Counted from the first letter of the stretch, positions 8,746 through 18,075 are shown. The stretch is 64,000 bases of DNA from Propionibacteriaceae bacterium (GCA_017306015.1 JAFKJK010000011.1:62001-126000); one strand, 5' to 3'. Notes: a model not told the origin generated them from the sequence alone. Numbers and translations: made by a program.

Positions 8746-9168
8746 ATGACTCGTGCAGACACCACCGACCTCGCCAACGAGGTCCGCATCGCCTGCCAGC
8801 GGGTGAGCCGCCGCGTCCGCTTCGAATCGGGCGGAGAGCTGGCGCCGCACCACGTCAGCGCGCTGTCGACGCTCAAGCACGGCCCCAAGACGCCGAGCGA
8901 GCTCGCCGAAGCCGAACGCGTGAGCGCCCCGTCCATGACGAAGACCGTCGGCTGCCTGGTCGAGCGCGGGCTCGTGGCCAGCGCCGACAATCCCGCGGAC
9001 GGACGGTCGAAGCTGCTGTCCCTGACCGAGGCCGGCTGGGCGGAGCTGGAGGCCGTGCGCCGGGCCCGCGACGACTGGATGGCACGCAAGCTCGAAGGAC
9101 TGAGCCAGGAAGAGAGGAACCTGTTGAAGAAGGCGACCGGACTGCTGAACCGGGTGCTGGAACGGTGA
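8746..9168 (+). CDS. MarR family transcriptional regulator
   Basis: A 140-residue dimeric winged-helix repressor. The HTH region reads TPSELAEAERVSAPSMTKTV, and the wing holds the conserved DGRSKLLSLTEAG pattern. MarR proteins usually bind a small phenolic or toxic ligand and then release a neighbouring exporter gene. That fits here: the stop codon overlaps the GTG of an MFS exporter by four bases (GTGA). An inverted repeat over the promoter is the likely self-operator. The ligand is unknown. Confidence 0.9.
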   Translation: MTRADTTDLANEVRIACQRVSRRVRFESGGELAPHHVSALSTLKHGPKTPSELAEAERVSAPSMTKTVGCLVERGLVASADNPADGRSKLLSLTEAGWAELEAVRRARDDWMARKLEGLSQEERNLLKKATGLLNRVLER

Positions 9169-10451
9169 GCACCGCGACCGCGGAGCGGGTACCGCTGTTC
9201 TCGTCCTTCGCCCTGCACAACTACCGGCTGTTCTGGTTCGGCGGCTTCGTCTCCAACATCGGCACCTGGATGGCCCGGATCGCCCAGGACTGGCTGGTGC
9301 TCACCGTCCTGACCCACAACTCGGCCCTCGCCCTCGGCCTGATCACCGGCCTGCAATTCCTGCCGACCGCTGTTCTGGCCCCGTACGCGGGGACGCTCGC
9401 CGACCGCTTCGACAAGCGCCGGCTGCTGATGATGACCCAGGCGGCGATGGCGGTCACGGGCGCGATCCTGGCCGTCCTCGTCGTCGGCGGGTGGGTGCAG
9501 CTGTGGCACGTGTTCGTGCTCGCCACCATGCAGGGCATCGTCGCCGCCTTCGACTCGCCGGCGCGGCAGTCGTTCGCACCGGAGATGGTGCCGCCGAACC
9601 TGATCGGCAACGCCGTCGGCCTGAACAGCACCAGTTTCCACTCCGCCCGGCTGATCGGACCGGCGGTGGCCGGCCTGGTCATCGGGGTCTGGGGCGTCGG
9701 GCCGGCGCTGGTGATCAACGCGGTCAGCTTCGTCGCCGTCCTGGTGGCCCTGGCGATGATGCGTGCGTCCGAACTGCGTCCGGCGCCGCGCGCGCCGAAG
9801 GAGGGCGGCGTCCGGGCCGGGCTGCGCTACGTCCGCAACCGTCCGGACATCATGCTGGTGATGTTCATGGTCTTCATGCTCGGCACGTTCGGGATGAACT
9901 TCCAGGTGTCCAACGCCGTGATGGCGACCGGCGTCTTCGGGGTGGGCGCCGAGCAGTTCGGCCTGATGAGCTCGGTGTCGGCCGTCGGGGCGATCACCGC
10001 CGGGCTGCTCGCGGCTCGTCGGACGCAGATTCCGCTGCGGCTGATCGTCGGGGCGCTGGGCGCCTTCACGGTCGCCCTGGTCCTGCTGAGCATCTCGCCC
10101 AACTACTGGTTCTACCTGCTCGTGATGGCGCCGACCGGGTTCTTCTCGCTGACCGTGATGACGGCGGCGAACACGTCCGTCCAGCTCGCGACCGATCCGG
10201 TGATGCGGGGACGGGTGATGGCGCTCTACATGGCGATCTTCATGGGCGGAACCCCGATCGGTGCCCCCCTCGTCGGCTGGATCGGGGACGTCCTCGGCCC
10301 GCGGTGGACGCTGGCCGTCGGCGCCATCGCCTGTGGGCTCGCGGTCGCGGTTGCCGTCCTCTACCTGCTCCGCCGGCGCGGCTGGGAGTGGCCGTGGCGC
10401 CGCAACTACGACGAGCAGGCCTACATCGCCCTCCCCGACGAGCTGCGCTGA
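9165..10451 (+). CDS. MFS transporter, EntS-like (MFS_3) exporter
   Basis: A 428-residue membrane protein with about twelve predicted helices and the signature loop LADRFDKRRLLMM after helix 2, as in the drug/siderophore exporter branch (PF05977-like). It is translationally coupled to the preceding marR gene, so the likely role is efflux of a compound sensed by that regulator. The substrate is not predictable. A second transporter of the same branch lies at 45.4-47.0 kb. A single class I repeat follows 20 bases after the stop. Confidence 0.88.
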   Translation: MSTATAERVPLFSSFALHNYRLFWFGGFVSNIGTWMARIAQDWLVLTVLTHNSALALGLITGLQFLPTAVLAPYAGTLADRFDKRRLLMMTQAAMAVTGAILAVLVVGGWVQLWHVFVLATMQGIVAAFDSPARQSFAPEMVPPNLIGNAVGLNSTSFHSARLIGPAVAGLVIGVWGVGPALVINAVSFVAVLVALAMMRASELRPAPRAPKEGGVRAGLRYVRNRPDIMLVMFMVFMLGTFGMNFQVSNAVMATGVFGVGAEQFGLMSSVSAVGAITAGLLAARRTQIPLRLIVGALGAFTVALVLLSISPNYWFYLLVMAPTGFFSLTVMTAANTSVQLATDPVMRGRVMALYMAIFMGGTPIGAPLVGWIGDVLGPRWTLAVGAIACGLAVAVAVLYLLRRRGWEWPWRRNYDEQAYIALPDELR

Positions 10452-10471
10452 CGTCCGCCGCGCCGCTCGAC

Positions 10472-10501
10472 TGAACCGCCGGGGACAGGTACTTCGGTTC
10501 A
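10472..10501 (+). repeat. Single class I repeat between MFS and SBF genes
   Basis: One forward copy with full arms and the GGGGACAGGTAC core lies between two convergent genes. It could act as a weak terminator hairpin with seven base pairs and a 16-base loop, but there is no T-run. Confidence 0.92.
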
Positions 10502-10528
10502 CCCCCATTCGCAGGTTCGGACCTCGGC

Positions 10529-11509
10529 TCAGGGGCTGGCCGGGTGGGACGCGCGTGCGTAGCGGGCAGCCAGCGCGGAGCAGGCCATCAGTTGGGCCTG
10601 ATGGAAGAGCATCAGCGGCAGCATCAGCAGGCCAACCGGTGCGCCCGCGAACAGGACGCCGGCCATCGGCAGCCCGGACGCGAGCGACTTCTTCGTGCCG
10701 CAGAACTGGATCGCGATCGCGTCCTCGCGGTTGAAGCCCAGGCGCTTGGCCGACCACCACGTCAGGGCGAGCATCAGCGCCAGGATCACCAGCAGCACCA
10801 CCGTCAGCACCAGCAACGCCGGCCACGACGTCTGGGCCCACATGCCCTCGCGGATGCCCGCTGAGAACGCGGTGTAGACCACCAGGATGATCGAGCCCCG
10901 GTCGACGAGCTTCAGCTGTGGGTGAGCGGTCACGAAACCGGCCGTCCAGCGCCGCGACAGTTGCCCGAGGACGAACGGGAGCAGCAGCTGGGCGAAGATC
11001 TCCACGATCGTGGAGGTCGTGAACGCGACCCGTCCCGTGCTGGTCATCAGTCCCCACACCAGCAGCGGGGTCAGGAACACCCCGAGGATGTTCGATGCGG
11101 ACGCCGACACCACCGCGCCGGCCACGTTGCCCCTCGCGATCGAGGTGAACGCGATCGACGACTGCACCGTGGACGGGACCAGGCTGAGGTACAGCAGCCC
11201 GGATGCCAGCCCCGGGTCGAGGACGCTCCGGGTGAGCGCGACCGCCGCCAGGCCGACCAGCGGGAACACCACGTAGGTGAACGACAGGATCGTCAGGTGC
11301 AGGCGCCAGTGCTTCAGCCCGGCCAGCGTCTCCTGGGGGCTGAGCCGCGCGCCGTACAGGAAGAACAGCAGCGCGATCGCGAAGGTCGTCAGGCCGTCGA
11401 ACACGTCCACCCACACGCCCCGCGCCGGCAGGACGGACGCGATCCCGGCCGTGACGATGATCGCGACCAGGAACCCGTCGATGGGTAGCCGCGGGAACAC
11501 CTTCGTCAC
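10529..11509 (-). CDS. Bile acid:sodium symporter-like (SBF-like) transporter
   Basis: A 326-residue membrane protein of the SBF-like family (PF13593 type), with about nine or ten hydrophobic helices and the typical start FPRLPIDGFLVAIIV. Some relatives move organic anions; the substrate here is unknown. The GTG start was chosen because GGGAGG lies four bases before it. An in-frame TTG 24 bases upstream (11533) has no ribosome-binding site. The gene lies 49 bases downstream of the acyl-CoA ligase on the same strand, so they may share a transcript. Confidence 0.85.
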   Translation of the reverse strand: MTKVFPRLPIDGFLVAIIVTAGIASVLPARGVWVDVFDGLTTFAIALLFFLYGARLSPQETLAGLKHWRLHLTILSFTYVVFPLVGLAAVALTRSVLDPGLASGLLYLSLVPSTVQSSIAFTSIARGNVAGAVVSASASNILGVFLTPLLVWGLMTSTGRVAFTTSTIVEIFAQLLLPFVLGQLSRRWTAGFVTAHPQLKLVDRGSIILVVYTAFSAGIREGMWAQTSWPALLVLTVVLLVILALMLALTWWSAKRLGFNREDAIAIQFCGTKKSLASGLPMAGVLFAGAPVGLLMLPLMLFHQAQLMACSALAARYARASHPASP

Positions 11510-11558
11510 GTCACCTCCCTCAGACAGTGACAATCCCGCCTGAACACGGGAGGCAGGT

Positions 11559-13235
11559 TCACTGTGTGGTGCTGAGGCGCTGCCGTACCTGCGCCCGGAC
11601 GACCTTGCCGAGCATCGACTTCGGCAGCTCGTCGGTCGCGACGATCTGGCGGGGCACCTTGTAGGCGGCCAGCCGCTCCCGGCACCACGCCCGCATCGCC
11701 GGCTCGTCCAGGGTCGCGCCGGGCTTCAGGACGACGACAGCGGCCACCGACTCGCCCCCGTCGCGCGCCGGCAGGCCGACCACGGCGACGTCGGCCACGT
11801 CCGGGTGCTCCCGCAGTTCGGCCTCGACCTCGGACGGGGCGACGTTGAAGCCGCCGGTGATGATCAGCTCCTTGATCCGGTCGACGATGGTGGTGAACCC
11901 GTCCTCGTCCTGGGTGACGACGTCGCCGGTGCGGAGCCAGCCGTCCGGAAGCAGGGTGGCGGCGGTCTCGTCGGGGTTGTTCCAGTAGCCGCTGAACACC
12001 TGCGGCCCCTGGATCAGCAGCTCGCCGCGCTCGCCCTGGGCAACCTCCTTCGTCGGATCGTCCAGCGCGACGACCTTCATGTTCGTGCTCGGGAACGGGA
12101 TGCCGATCGTCCCGTTTCGGCGGGTCGGCGCGAACGGGTTGCCCAGGCACACCGGGGACGCCTCGGTCATGCCGTAGCCCTCGACGAGGAGTCCTCCGGA
12201 CACGCTCTCCCACAGCTCGACGACCTCGCCGGGCAGCGTCATCGCCCCGGAGATGCAGTACTTGGCGCTGCGCAGGCTGATGCCGCGCTCCTTGGCGCGC
12301 TCGGCCGTCCGGTGGTAGATGGGCGGGACGGCGCAGTACACGGTCGGCGGGGTCTTGCGGGCGGCGTCCAGGACCATGTCGACGTCGAAGGACGGGAAGA
12401 TCACCAGTCGGCCCTGCTTGAGGATGCCGTAGGTGAGGAACAGGGTCATCCCGAACGCGTGGAAGAACGGCAGGATCGCGTAGAAGTTCTCCTTGCGGTA
12501 CTCCGCGCCGTGCATCCAGGCCTCGCCCTGGCGGGCGTTGCTGAACAGGTTGAAGTGACTCAGCATCGCGCCCTTGGGCAGCCCGGTGGTCCCGGACGTG
12601 TACTGGATCACGGCCAGGTCGCCGACGCCGGGACGGGGGTGGTCGGGGGCCAGCGGCGGCGCGGCGAGGAGCTCTTCCCAGGTCATCGTTCCGCTCACCT
12701 TGGCCGTCAGCCTGGCCCGGGTGGCCCGCAGGCTCGGGATCGGCAAGGCCAGTGCCAGCTTCTTGACCAGGGGGAACGCGTTCAGCAGGTTCACCGAGAC
12801 GATCTGCTCCAGCGGAAGGTCGGGCTGGGCGTGCTGCAGCCGGGCGACGTCCACGTCCCAGCAGATCGCCACCTTGGCGGCGTGGTCGGCGAAGATGTGG
12901 TGGAGTTCCCGCTCGGTGTAGAGCGGGTTGTGCTCGACCACGACGGCGCCCAGCCGGAGCACCGCGTAGAACGCGACGACGTTCTGCGGGCAGTTCGGCA
13001 GGACGATCGCGACCCGGTCGCCGGCCTGGACGCCAAGTCGGCGCAAGCCCTCGGCAGCTCGGGCGATCTGGTCTCCCAGTTCGGCGTAGGTGGTGGTGCG
13101 TCCGAAGAACTCGGTGGCGACGCAGTCGGCGGCTTCGGCCACCGAGCGCTCGTACAGGGAGACCAGTGATTCGGTCGGCAGTTCGATCTGCGCCGGAACC
13201 CCCGGCTGGTAGTGCTTGACCCAGGGTGCGTCCAC
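11559..13235 (-). CDS. Long-chain fatty acid-CoA ligase (FadD-like)
   Basis: A 558-residue adenylate-forming enzyme that activates fatty acids to acyl-CoA with ATP. It has the phosphate-binding motif YTSGTTGLPKGAML (near residue 210), the A5 motif GYGMTEASP (near 350), GWLRTGDVV, and the C-terminal catalytic lysine in KSMLGKVVRAQ. The length is normal for FadD. The GTG start was chosen because the protein begins there at the usual distance from the first conserved block and TAGGCT lies seven bases upstream. The same frame stays open for another 370 bases, but that stretch is a degenerate repeat array giving a low-complexity peptide. Confidence 0.92.
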   Translation of the reverse strand: MDAPWVKHYQPGVPAQIELPTESLVSLYERSVAEAADCVATEFFGRTTTYAELGDQIARAAEGLRRLGVQAGDRVAIVLPNCPQNVVAFYAVLRLGAVVVEHNPLYTERELHHIFADHAAKVAICWDVDVARLQHAQPDLPLEQIVSVNLLNAFPLVKKLALALPIPSLRATRARLTAKVSGTMTWEELLAAPPLAPDHPRPGVGDLAVIQYTSGTTGLPKGAMLSHFNLFSNARQGEAWMHGAEYRKENFYAILPFFHAFGMTLFLTYGILKQGRLVIFPSFDVDMVLDAARKTPPTVYCAVPPIYHRTAERAKERGISLRSAKYCISGAMTLPGEVVELWESVSGGLLVEGYGMTEASPVCLGNPFAPTRRNGTIGIPFPSTNMKVVALDDPTKEVAQGERGELLIQGPQVFSGYWNNPDETAATLLPDGWLRTGDVVTQDEDGFTTIVDRIKELIITGGFNVAPSEVEAELREHPDVADVAVVGLPARDGGESVAAVVVLKPGATLDEPAMRAWCRERLAAYKVPRQIVATDELPKSMLGKVVRAQVRQRLSTTQ

Positions 13236-13242
13236 GACTCGG

Positions 13243-13248
13243 AGCCTA
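13243..13248 (-). promoter_or_regulatory. Probable -10 element of the acyl-CoA ligase gene
   Basis: TAGGCT on the minus strand ends seven bases before the GTG start. It lies between the gene and a large inverted repeat at 13257-13285, so repeat-derived sequence sits directly behind this promoter. Confidence 0.5.
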
Positions 13249-13256
13249 GACGACGA

Positions 13257-13580
13257 GCGCTCGAGTCGCGTAGCGACTCGAGCGCGAGGAGTCTCGACGA
13301 ACAGTGAGGAACGAACTGCGAGGAGTCTCGACGCACCCGGCGCTTGCGCCGGGTAAGGAGCAGACGACGACGGTGTTCTGGTGCTTGCGCCGGGTAAGGA
13401 GCAGACGACGAGCCTGAGGAGTCTCGACGCGCCCGGTGCTTGTGCCGGGTGAGGAGCAGACGAAGGTGTTCCGGTCCTTGCGCAGGGTGAGGAGCAGGCG
13501 ACGAAGGCGCCCGGCGCAAGTGCTGGGGTGAGGAGCAGACGAAGGCGTTCCACGGTGACACCCCGGGCAAGGAGCAGCGT
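13257..13580. repeat. Degenerate tandem repeat region with strong dyads
   Basis: The region begins with a perfect 13-base inverted repeat (13257-13269 and 13273-13285, GCGCTCGAGTCGC with a three-base loop). A second dyad, CCCGGCGC/GCGCCGGG, lies at 13336-13353. The unit GGAGCAGACGA recurs about six times with variants, at 13357, 13399, 13453, 13490, 13532 and 13570, and GAGGAGTCTCGACG occurs three times. This second repeat family is unrelated in sequence to the 30-bp elements. No gene is supported here. Confidence 0.8.
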
Positions 13581-13599
13581 GAGCAGTCTCCGCGAGCGC

Positions 13600-14114
13600 C
13601 GAGCCACGCGAGGCGACGCCCCGTCGATGCGGAATGCCTGCCCTGCACGTCACCCGCCTCCCCACGGCGCGGCCGGACCCGGCATCACTGACCTTCCCCC
13701 GCGCCTGTCCACAGAAAAACCCGCTCGACCCTCGACATTGGTTGGTTTATCAGGCAACATTACGTTGCGAGAGTTTGGCGTATCGGCACCGGATCATCGA
13801 TTTACCATCGATATCGAGTCGCCGAAGGGGACGGCTCGGGGACGGTCGGCGGTACGACGACCCCGGTATGCCGCGCGATCCCACGGCTACGCACTTTGGC
13901 CATACGGACGGGCGCCCGCGGGAGCGGCTGGGTAGCGTAGCCGGGTCGGTGAACCGCGTACGCATTGCTAAGACATATTGTCATAGGTATGAATGAACAT
14001 TCCTCGATTGGCAGGCAATTGTTCTTTGTCGACTGACAATGTCCTAGAATGCGTCCGCGGTGGTTTCCCGGCATACGCGTCCGGAACACGAGCCCCGGCC
14101 CTTCGAGGAGGAAC
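13600..14114. other. Gene-free, AT-richer stretch upstream of hppA
   Basis: About 500 bases with no supported gene; open frames of up to 135 codons show no recognisable family and no start signal. From 13720 on, the sequence is much richer in A and T than its surroundings. Close to hppA, TAGAAT (14045-14050) preceded at 17 bases by TTCTTT could be a promoter, and TTGTC/GACAA forms a small dyad just before it. The function of the remaining part is unknown. Confidence 0.4.
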
Positions 14115-16559
14115 ATGAGAGTCGCAGCATTGCCGCTGGACGCAGCGTCCCTGTCGTTGGGCAGCACGCTGATCATGGTGGTGATCGCCGCGATCGCCGT
14201 GATCGCGTTGGTGGTGGCCGGCATCCTGCTGCGCCAGGTGCTGCGCGCCGACGAGGGCACCGAGTCGATGAAGCAGATCGCCCAGGCCGTCCAGGAGGGC
14301 GCCGCCGCGTACCTGGGCCGCCAGTTCCGTACCCTCGGCATCTTCGCGGTCCTCGTGTTCGCCCTGCTGTGGCTGCTCCCGGGCGAGACCGGGGTGAAGG
14401 TCGGCCGCTCCATCTTCTTCCTCGTCGGAGCCGGGTTCTCCGCGTCCATCGGCTTCCTCGGGATGTGGCTGGCCACCCGCGCCAACGTCCGGGTGGCCGC
14501 CGCAGCGAATCAGCCGGACGGACGCAGCCTGGGTGCGAAGATCGCCTTCCGCACCGGCGGCGTGGTCGGCATGAGCGTCGTCGGCCTCGGCCTGCTCGGC
14601 GCGTCCGTGGTGGCGCTGATCTTCGGAACGTCGGCCCCGGGCGTCCTGGAGGGCTTCGGCTTCGGCGCGGCGCTGCTGGCGATGTTCATGCGCGTGGGCG
14701 GCGGCATCTTCACCAAGGCGGCCGACGTCGGCGCAGACCTGGTCGGCAAGGTCGAGAAGGGCATCCCCGAGGACGACCCGCGCAACGCCGCCACGATCGC
14801 CGACAACGTCGGCGACAACGTCGGCGACTGCGCGGGCATGGCCGCGGACCTGTTCGAGTCGTACGCCGTCACCCTGGTGGCGGCGCTGATCCTCGGCAAG
14901 GCGGCCTTCGGCGAGCAGGGCCTGGTCTTCCCCCTGCTGGTGACGGCGATCGGAGCGCTGGTCGCCGCAGTGGGCATCGTCCTCACTCGCGTCCGCGGCA
15001 ACGAATCGGGCCTGACGGCCATCAACCGCGGCTTCTACCTCTCGGCCGTCGTCGGCGTGGTGCTGGCGGCGGTCGCCGCTTTCACCTACCTGCCCACCAC
15101 CTTCGCCGGAATCGCCGGAGTCAGCAGCGAACTGCGCGACCACGGCACCGGCCTGGCGGTGCTGTCCGACCCGCGGCTGGTGGCCAGCCTCGCCGTGCTG
15201 ATCGGGGTCATGCTCGCCGGGATCATCCTGTGGCTGACCGGCTACTTCACCGGCACCACGTCCAACCCCACCCTGCACGTCGCCCGCACCACCCTGACCG
15301 GCCCGGCGACCGTCGTCCTCTCCGGCGTCGGCGTGGGCTTCGAGTCGGCGGTCTACACCGCCGGCATCATCGCCGCTGCCATCTGCGGGCTGTTCCTGCT
15401 CGCCAACGGATCGGTCATGCTGGCGCTGTTCCTGGTCGCCCTCGCCGGCTGCGGGCTGCTCACCACCGTCGGTGTGATCGTCGCCATGGACACCTTCGGC
15501 CCGGTCTCCGACAACGCCCAGGGCATCGCGGAGATGTCCGGCGACATCAGCGCAGAGGGCGCCCAGATCCTCACCGACCTGGACGCGGTGGGCAACACCA
15601 CCAAGGCGATCACCAAGGGCATCGCGATCGCCACCGCCGTCCTGGCCGCCACCGCGCTGTTCGGCTCGTACGCGGACGCCGTCGCGTCCGCCCTTGCCGG
15701 GGTGCGGACGGACGGCCTGCCGGAGGTTGTCACAGCCATGCTGGCCTACGACATCATCTCCCCGGTGACGCTGGTCGGCGCGATCCTCGGCGGGGCGACC
15801 GTCTTCCTGTTCTCCGGCCTGGCGATCGACGCCGTCACCCGCGCGGCCGGCGCGATCGTGTTCGAGGTGCGCCGCCAGTTCCGCGAGTTCCCCGGGATCA
15901 TGACCGGCGAGGTCCGTCCCCAGTACGGCAAGGTCGTCGACATCTGCACCCGCGACTCGCTGCGCGAGCTCGCGACCCCGGGCCTGCTGGCCGCGTTCGC
16001 CCCGATCGCGGTCGGCTTCGGGCTGGGGGTCGGGCCGCTCGCCGGCTTCCTCGCCGGAGCGATCGCCACCGGAGTGCTGATGGCGGTCTTCCTCGCCAAC
16101 GCCGGCGGCACCTGGGACAACGCGAAGAAGATCATCGAGGACGGCAAGCACGGCGGCAAGAACTCACCGGCACACGCGGCCGCGGTCATCGGCGACACCG
16201 TCGGCGACCCGTTCAAGGACACCGCCGGTCCGGCCATCAACCCGCTGATCAAGGTGATGAACCTGGTCGCACTGCTGATCGCGCCCGCCGTCGTGGCGAT
16301 CTCCGCGGGGCCGGACGCGAACCACGTCGTCCGCGTCCTGATCGCCGTCGGCGCACTGGTGATCGCGTTCGGCGCGGTGATCATCTCGCGCCTCCGCGCC
16401 GCTCGCGTCGACCGGACCGGCCCGATCGAGCCCGAGGCCTACGAGCTGATGCTCCAGGAGAACGAGGTGACCACGGCCGCGAACGCCGTCGTCCAGCACG
16501 CCGTCGAGGAACAGCGCCTGGCCGGTGCCACCGCGACCCCCGACGACTCGGAGACCTGA
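14115..16559 (+). CDS. hppA: Membrane-bound proton-translocating pyrophosphatase, K+-independent type
   Basis: An 814-residue integral membrane enzyme that hydrolyses pyrophosphate and pumps protons out of the cytoplasm. The catalytic signature DVGADLVGKVEKG lies near residue 203, followed by the acidic segment DNVGDNVGDCAGMAADLFES. At the site that separates the two classes the sequence reads GNTTKAITKG; lysine there (about residue 497) marks the potassium-independent class, where potassium-dependent enzymes have alanine. About sixteen hydrophobic helices are visible. The start is supported by GAGGAGG just upstream; an in-frame ATG 66 bases further up has no such site. The gene stands alone with its own AT-rich upstream region. 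Confidence 0.96.
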   Translation: MRVAALPLDAASLSLGSTLIMVVIAAIAVIALVVAGILLRQVLRADEGTESMKQIAQAVQEGAAAYLGRQFRTLGIFAVLVFALLWLLPGETGVKVGRSIFFLVGAGFSASIGFLGMWLATRANVRVAAAANQPDGRSLGAKIAFRTGGVVGMSVVGLGLLGASVVALIFGTSAPGVLEGFGFGAALLAMFMRVGGGIFTKAADVGADLVGKVEKGIPEDDPRNAATIADNVGDNVGDCAGMAADLFESYAVTLVAALILGKAAFGEQGLVFPLLVTAIGALVAAVGIVLTRVRGNESGLTAINRGFYLSAVVGVVLAAVAAFTYLPTTFAGIAGVSSELRDHGTGLAVLSDPRLVASLAVLIGVMLAGIILWLTGYFTGTTSNPTLHVARTTLTGPATVVLSGVGVGFESAVYTAGIIAAAICGLFLLANGSVMLALFLVALAGCGLLTTVGVIVAMDTFGPVSDNAQGIAEMSGDISAEGAQILTDLDAVGNTTKAITKGIAIATAVLAATALFGSYADAVASALAGVRTDGLPEVVTAMLAYDIISPVTLVGAILGGATVFLFSGLAIDAVTRAAGAIVFEVRRQFREFPGIMTGEVRPQYGKVVDICTRDSLRELATPGLLAAFAPIAVGFGLGVGPLAGFLAGAIATGVLMAVFLANAGGTWDNAKKIIEDGKHGGKNSPAHAAAVIGDTVGDPFKDTAGPAINPLIKVMNLVALLIAPAVVAISAGPDANHVVRVLIAVGALVIAFGAVIISRLRAARVDRTGPIEPEAYELMLQENEVTTAANAVVQHAVEEQRLAGATATPDDSET

Positions 16560-16725
16560 GCTCGCCTGTCCTCCCGCCGACTCGTCGCTACGCGATCGGC
16601 GCCAGCCCGGCAAGGAACAGGCTCTCGCTGAACCAGAGCTCAACCAGACTCCGACACCTCGGCGGGTCGGGGCAGTCGTCCAGACAGGCGGGGACTGCAA
16701 CGAAACCGGCAGACTTCGACTTGTT

Positions 16726-17283
16726 ATGGGTGTGGGAGCAAACCTGAGCGTCCAGGCGGAACCCGTCCGGCCTGATCTCGGTCCGGCCGGCGGGCCGATG
16801 GCCTTCGAGGACTTCTTCGCAGCCCGCAACCGGCGGCTGCTGGAACTCGCCTGGCTGATCACCCGCGACCCGGAGGACGCCCGGGACGCCGTGCAGGACG
16901 CGCTGGCGGGCCTGTACCGCCGCTGGAGCCTGCTGCCGTCCGGGGACGAGTTCGAGTCCTACGTCCACCGCAGTGTGGTGAACGCGTGCCTGACCGTCCT
17001 GCGTCGTCGGCGCCGCTGGTTGCCGGTCGCCGCGCCGGAGCAGCTCCGGGCAGCGCCGGTGAGTGACGACTTCACCGAGCAGGTGGGCGCGTCGGCGCAC
17101 GTCTGGCAGCTGTGCGGCGAACTGCGGCCGGCGCAACGGGCGGCGGTGGTGCTGAGGTTCTGGTCGGACGCGAGCTACGCCGAGATCGCGGACGCGCTCG
17201 GCTGCACCGAGAGCACCGCCCGCTCCCACGTTCATCGCGCGATCGCTGCGTTGCGGGAGCGCCTGGCCGGAGGAGACGAGTGA
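16726..17283 (+). CDS. SigE-family ECF RNA polymerase sigma factor
   Basis: A protein of 185 residues from this ATG, or 161 from the ATG at 16798, which matches the usual family length better. Neither start has a good ribosome-binding site. Region 2 is recognisable in LITRDPEDARDAVQDALAGL, and region 4 forms the HTH SYAEIADALGCTESTARSHV. SigE-family factors direct RNA polymerase to a small set of promoters and are often paired with a membrane protein in the next gene. Here the TGA shares a base with the next ATG (TGATG), so the two are coupled. The inducing signal is unknown. Confidence 0.88.
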   Translation: MGVGANLSVQAEPVRPDLGPAGGPMAFEDFFAARNRRLLELAWLITRDPEDARDAVQDALAGLYRRWSLLPSGDEFESYVHRSVVNACLTVLRRRRRWLPVAAPEQLRAAPVSDDFTEQVGASAHVWQLCGELRPAQRAAVVLRFWSDASYAEIADALGCTESTARSHVHRAIAALRERLAGGDE

Positions 17284-18035
17284 TGGAATCGATGGAGGAA
17301 GCCTTCCGAGAAGGACTGCGCGACGCGGTCAGCAACCAGCCGGCGATGGCGCCGGTCGAACTGGACGGGGTGTTGGCGCGGGCGGCTCGACCAGCCGCTG
17401 GCGGGCGTCCCGTCGGACGCTGGATCGGGCTGGCCGCAGCAGTGACACTGGCCGCCGGACTAGGGGTATGGGCGGTCCAGTCGAGCGCCCGGGTGCCGGC
17501 CGAACCCCGCGTCGCCGGGACGCCGGCCGGTGGCCAGGTGCGGACGCTCCGGGTGCTGAACGACACCGACACCACGTACCGCCAGGCTGCGGTGCAGCTC
17601 GTCGACGGCCGCACCCTGCCGCTGGGCGACGTCCCGGCAGGCGGAACGGTACTGGTCCCGATGGACGGTACGGCCACCGCGCCGGCGTCCATCTCGATCG
17701 ACACCAGCACGGCGACGTCCGGGCTGCGGGTGATCTACAGCGGCGACTGCTCGACGTCGGCCGGCCATCAGATCACGGTGGTGACCGACCAGCCGGGGGT
17801 CACGATCCAGATCGCGGGCCCGTCCGGGGAGAGCACGGCTGATGGCTCGTCCATCGTCAGCGCCACGATCGTGCCGGCGAACCCGTCCGGCACGCCGAGC
17901 CCCAGCAGCGTCCCGGACCCCACCTATCCGGCGCCGGAGGCGGGCCCGACCTCGGCCGTGCCGACGGCCGCAGCGCCCGTCTGCACGATCACCATCGCCG
18001 AGGTCGGGCCGACTCCGGAGTCGACGCACAGCTGA
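17283..18035 (+). CDS. Single-pass membrane protein, possible anti-sigma partner
   Basis: A 250-residue protein. The first 45 residues are cytoplasmic in character, then one helix (WIGLAAAVTLAAGLGVWAV) and a long outer part rich in Thr, Ser and Pro. Its position directly behind an ECF sigma gene, with one base of overlap, is the usual place for an anti-sigma factor. However, I see no HxxxCxxC zinc anti-sigma motif, so the role is inferred from context only. A duplicated pattern of short beta-strand segments in the outer part could bind a ligand or wall component. Confidence 0.65.
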   Translation: MESMEEAFREGLRDAVSNQPAMAPVELDGVLARAARPAAGGRPVGRWIGLAAAVTLAAGLGVWAVQSSARVPAEPRVAGTPAGGQVRTLRVLNDTDTTYRQAAVQLVDGRTLPLGDVPAGGTVLVPMDGTATAPASISIDTSTATSGLRVIYSGDCSTSAGHQITVVTDQPGVTIQIAGPSGESTADGSSIVSATIVPANPSGTPSPSSVPDPTYPAPEAGPTSAVPTAAAPVCTITIAEVGPTPESTHS

Positions 18036-18062
18036 CCGCGCCGCGGGTGGGCTCTCCGCGCG

Positions 18063-18068
18063 TAGGCT
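18063..18068 (+). promoter_or_regulatory. Probable -10 element of tag
   Basis: TAGGCT ends seven bases before the GTG of tag, consistent with a leaderless transcript. No ribosome-binding site is present. Confidence 0.5.
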
Positions 18069-18075
18069 GCCAGCC

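Noticed and set aside
13291..13607. N-terminal extension of the acyl-CoA ligase to 682 residues
   Set aside because: The extension is encoded by degenerate repeats, and a leaderless promoter with a GTG at 13235 gives the normal family length.
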